The notes below the pieces were generated by a model that made no database searches, had not been told where the DNA came from, and worked only from the letters and a program-made list of their open reading frames with translations. A stretch of 64,000 nucleotides of DNA. Source: Toxoplasma gondii ME49 (Eukaryota; Apicomplexa; Conoidasida; Eucoccidiorida; Sarcocystidae). The DNA is taken from positions 1,636,458-1,700,457 of the forward strand of contig NC_031476.1 in the NCBI RefSeq assembly GCF_000006565.2, in the 5' to 3' direction. A program made the translations under genes and the position numbers. Positions 61,262 through 64,000 of the stretch are shown in pieces; positions within the stretch are counted from its first letter, which is position 1, and the number at the start of each line of letters is the position of its first letter.

Positions 61262-63290
61262 GATCGCAGCTCACTTGTGCAGAAACAATGTCTTCTTACA
61301 ATGTGACAATGGTAATACGTGGTCTAGCGTTCAAATAGCAAAAAAGAGATATTTTTTTTTTCTCTTCTCCGGGGGGTTTCTAACTGCCGCTTCTGTTTCC
61401 ATGGTGCCCGATGTCTGTGTCGAGGCGCTGAGGCGGACCGCGTGGAAAACTCACTTCTTTTATCCCGTGAAGGAGACGCCGCTGTCTCTAGAGAGGAACG
61501 ACTGGAAGCGTTTCTCGAGGTTGTTGCTGGTTCTGCGTCGTGGCCTCAGTTTTTCCTTTTCCTTTTGCCTCCGTTGCGTTGTTCACTCGAGCCCACGGTG
61601 TCTTGTTCCTTTTTCACCTAACTCGTCTTCTGCGGCCTCGTCTTTTTTTCCGTGTCGTGCTCTCCTTCTTGCCTATCGCTACATCTTTAAGCCTTGCTCT
61701 TTTTCGCGGGGCAACCATGCCGACCACCGCAGTGTGTACTTTCCATGAAGAGCTTTCCCATCTGTCTCAGAGGTATCCACTCCAGAAGCGACGGTACAGA
61801 TCCTGCTCGTGTATTCCTATTTTCTCTTTTCAAGGTGCTTGAGAAGCAAGCGAGCTTTTTGTCACACATCTCGGCGTCACTACGCTCAAGCACGAACGGT
61901 AAGATCTGACCTCGCTACCAATATCCATTCTACCGACACTTTCACCTTCCCCTATACACATGTATACATTTATATATGCATCCTATCCATCGTCTCCGTA
62001 GACCTCTGCGGATAAATGAAAATGTGATCTGGGAAGCATATCTCTCGAAGCTCAAACGCGACAAACCTCTCCTTCTGCATACAACCCACATATTATATAT
62101 ATATATATATATATATTCATGTATACTTAATAAAAGTGTTGGAGAGTTACACAGTCCGTGCCATTCAGGCGTCTGTCCTGGTTGGACAGTCACCGGTTTC
62201 GCGAGCGACGAGATTTCTACATGGTCTCTCTTGGATCATTATGTTTTTTTAGAACCGGTTTTGTACAGAGAACGCCGTAACTTCTTCCGACTATTCTCTA
62301 CGGTTCGGAAGTTCTTTTCCCAGGAACGGACCCTTTCTCTTGTTTCCTAGCTTCTCCTGACCTCTTGGGTCGGATGTTCAGTGCGCGAGGGGTGCAGCAG
62401 GGGGGAGAGCGAGAGAGAAGGACGCATCAAAACACGAGACGCGAGACGAGGATGACAGAAGAACAAAGGACAGATTCGAGAGCGGCCAAAACTCGAGTTT
62501 AGAACACAGGATACAAGCACACACTCCAGAGGGTTGTTCGAGTTTGACCCATGATTTCGTAGAAGCGACGCACATGCACGCGCCGACGCAGTTCTGTCGC
62601 CAAGAGAACTCCTTGTGAATGCAGAGCCAACAAAAAAGAGCAGGGGATGCAGAGAGACAAAGTCGACTCACAAACACACCCTCGGTGCTGTTCTTTCCGC
62701 TCCCAGAAACAACGTGACGACAGGTTTCACGTCTCTCTTTTCTTTGTCGTCGTCCTTTCTCTCACCAATCGCTGTTTTTCCACTTCCGTTTTCTGTTCTA
62801 CACGCAGTATGCGGATTCCTTCACACGCGACACTCCATTCGTTTCAGTGCCGGGGAAAGCTCACGATCTGAAAACCCCCATGGGTGATGCATGCCGAGCC
62901 ATCAAGTCGGTGTCTGTTCGTCGCGCTTCGAGAGCGCGCTGCCACCAGCAGACCTTCCGCGACTTTAAACTCAGTTCTGGCCGCTCTACCTCTGAAGTTC
63001 TTTTGCGAGTTCTCGCGTAATCGCTTTCTGTGCTTATGTGAAGCGCCTCTATATGGGAGCGACTGTCCTTCACATAATCTCGATTCTTCACCTTTTCCCC
63101 CCTGTCTCGCTTATACGCGCGCGCCGGTTTTGCTGAAGCTTCGACAACGCAGATCCTCAACTGAGCCTCCACTCTCGGGTGTCGGAGAGAAGGGATCTTC
63201 CTGTCAGTTTTTGCCCTTCTCTGCGTCAAAAACCTCCTGCTGTCCAACACAGCGGGGAAACCACCTCCCCTCATTCCGTCTGCGTCTCAC
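60197..63290. other. Convergent intergenic region after PRP8
   Basis: About 3.1 kb between the PRP8 stop and the right-edge minus-strand gene. It has (TA)n tracts at 61218-61256 and 62094-62115. The plus frame 60360-60758 reads as an Arg/Glu-rich polypeptide but directly follows the PRP8 stop, has no splice support and is probably 3' UTR. Other frames are short. No gene is supported. Confidence 0.4.
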
Positions 63291-64000
63291 CTTCTCTCGC
63301 TGGTTTCGTTTCTGACCCTCCCATCTCCTTGACGTCACCTTCTTGTTCTCTCGGCGCATCTTCCTTGTGAGTTTGGCCAGCTGCGCGTGCAGCCATTTCG
63401 AGAACAGGCTCCTCCACTGCCTCGTCCTTCCTGTCCGTTGTCGAGGGCGGGGACTCCTTCTGTTCATCGTCCTTTCTGTCGAGGTCGACTTCGTCTTGGC
63501 CGCGTCTCCCTTGTCTGTTTCCTTCTTGCTCTTCCTCTATCGCCTCTTCATTTTGCTGCCGGCGTCGTCGCTCGAGCTGCATGCGGAGGAGCCTTCTTCT
63601 CGCCTGGTCGAGGATGTTGTTTCTTCGCTCTCTCTCCCGCGCTCTTCTGCTTCGCTCTTCTCTTCTGTTTCGCTCTTCTCGTCTCTCGGCCTCCCGCCTT
63701 CCAGCTGCTCTCTGCCTTTCGTCTGCGCTCGCATGCACACTGGTAGATGAAGCCTGTTCATCGGGAAACGCGCTGCTTCCCGCCTTCCCGCGCCTGGAAA
63801 AGGCGCGCGATCCATCTTTGTTTCGTCTCCTCTCTGTGTGCTTCTGTCTCCGCCATCCTGGATTGCCTTGAGCGAGAGCCAATCCTGCAGTGACTCTCTG
63901 CTTCTTCTCCTCTCTTTCCTCGTCTCCGGCTCTGTCTCCTCTCCGCTTGCGCCAGATTGCATGCGCCCCCCTCGTGCCGCGCTCACCCGGCGAGGACCGG
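63291..64000 (-). CDS. 3' part of an Arg/Glu-rich protein gene, 5' end beyond the window
   Basis: I do not recognise this gene. The main exon, 63884-63291, follows a ctgcag acceptor; a 102-nt intron (63986-63885) separates it from an exon that ends GCCGG|GTGAGC at 63987 and leaves the window. The encoded segment is very charged, with a long predicted single helix or coiled coil rich in RRxE (residues such as RREAERREERNRREERSRR, then ILDQARRRLLRMQLERRRR), followed by an acidic, low-complexity tail. The exon ends at a strong AG|GTGAGA donor; if it is not used, reading stops at 63271. A phase-compatible last exon after ctgacag (about 63224) would end ...TREWRLS. Confidence 0.45.

Overview
The window looks like nuclear DNA of a tissue-cyst-forming coccidian apicomplexan, most likely Toxoplasma gondii or Hammondia (Neospora is possible). 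Reasons: near-balanced base composition, multi-exon genes with pyrimidine-rich acceptors, start codons in a gaaaATG context, many (TA)n and (GATA)n tracts confined to introns and intergenic DNA, and a GRA28-type secreted protein divergently paired with PRP8, the arrangement I recall for T. gondii. All gene models below were spliced by eye: every internal GT/GC..AG junction was checked for phase, and homologous proteins were compared from memory.

Layout, left to right. 751-6230 (-): large multi-exon gene whose first two exons encode a thioredoxin-like domain resembling the N-terminus of MDH1B; the rest is unrecognised. 7567-7935 (+): one-exon thioredoxin-fold protein of the axonemal-dynein/NME8 type with a WGPC active site. 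9564-12706 (-): six-exon sepiapterin reductase-like dehydrogenase. 15876-21737 (-): RING plus TRAF-type zinc-finger protein with hydrophobic C-terminal segments. 23716-28421 (+): seven-exon UBA5, the E1 enzyme for UFM1. 30559-32628 (+): three-exon hypothetical gene. 34831-41079 (-): two-exon, 1904-residue GRA28-like secreted protein with a 34-unit 39-bp minisatellite. 45594-60196 (+): fourteen-exon PRP8 (2538 residues), including one GC-AG intron. 63291-64000 (-): 3' part of a charged, Arg/Glu-rich gene entering from the right edge.

Functionally this is an ordinary mixed eukaryotic neighbourhood, not an operon. Splicing (PRP8), UFMylation (UBA5), probable ubiquitin ligation (RING/TRAF protein), pterin metabolism (SPR-like) and host-directed secretion (GRA28-like) sit side by side. 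The two left-most genes form a divergent pair whose recognisable homologues belong to motile cilia, which would fit microgamete expression.

The most notable structures are the GRA28-like gene (an internal duplication spanning an intron; one copy holds a single degenerate repeat unit and the other has 34), the reconstructed RING-TRAF-membrane protein, the PRP8 GC-AG intron and in-frame stop-free intron, and the monocysteine thioredoxin. I recognise no tRNA, rRNA, CRISPR array or transposon.
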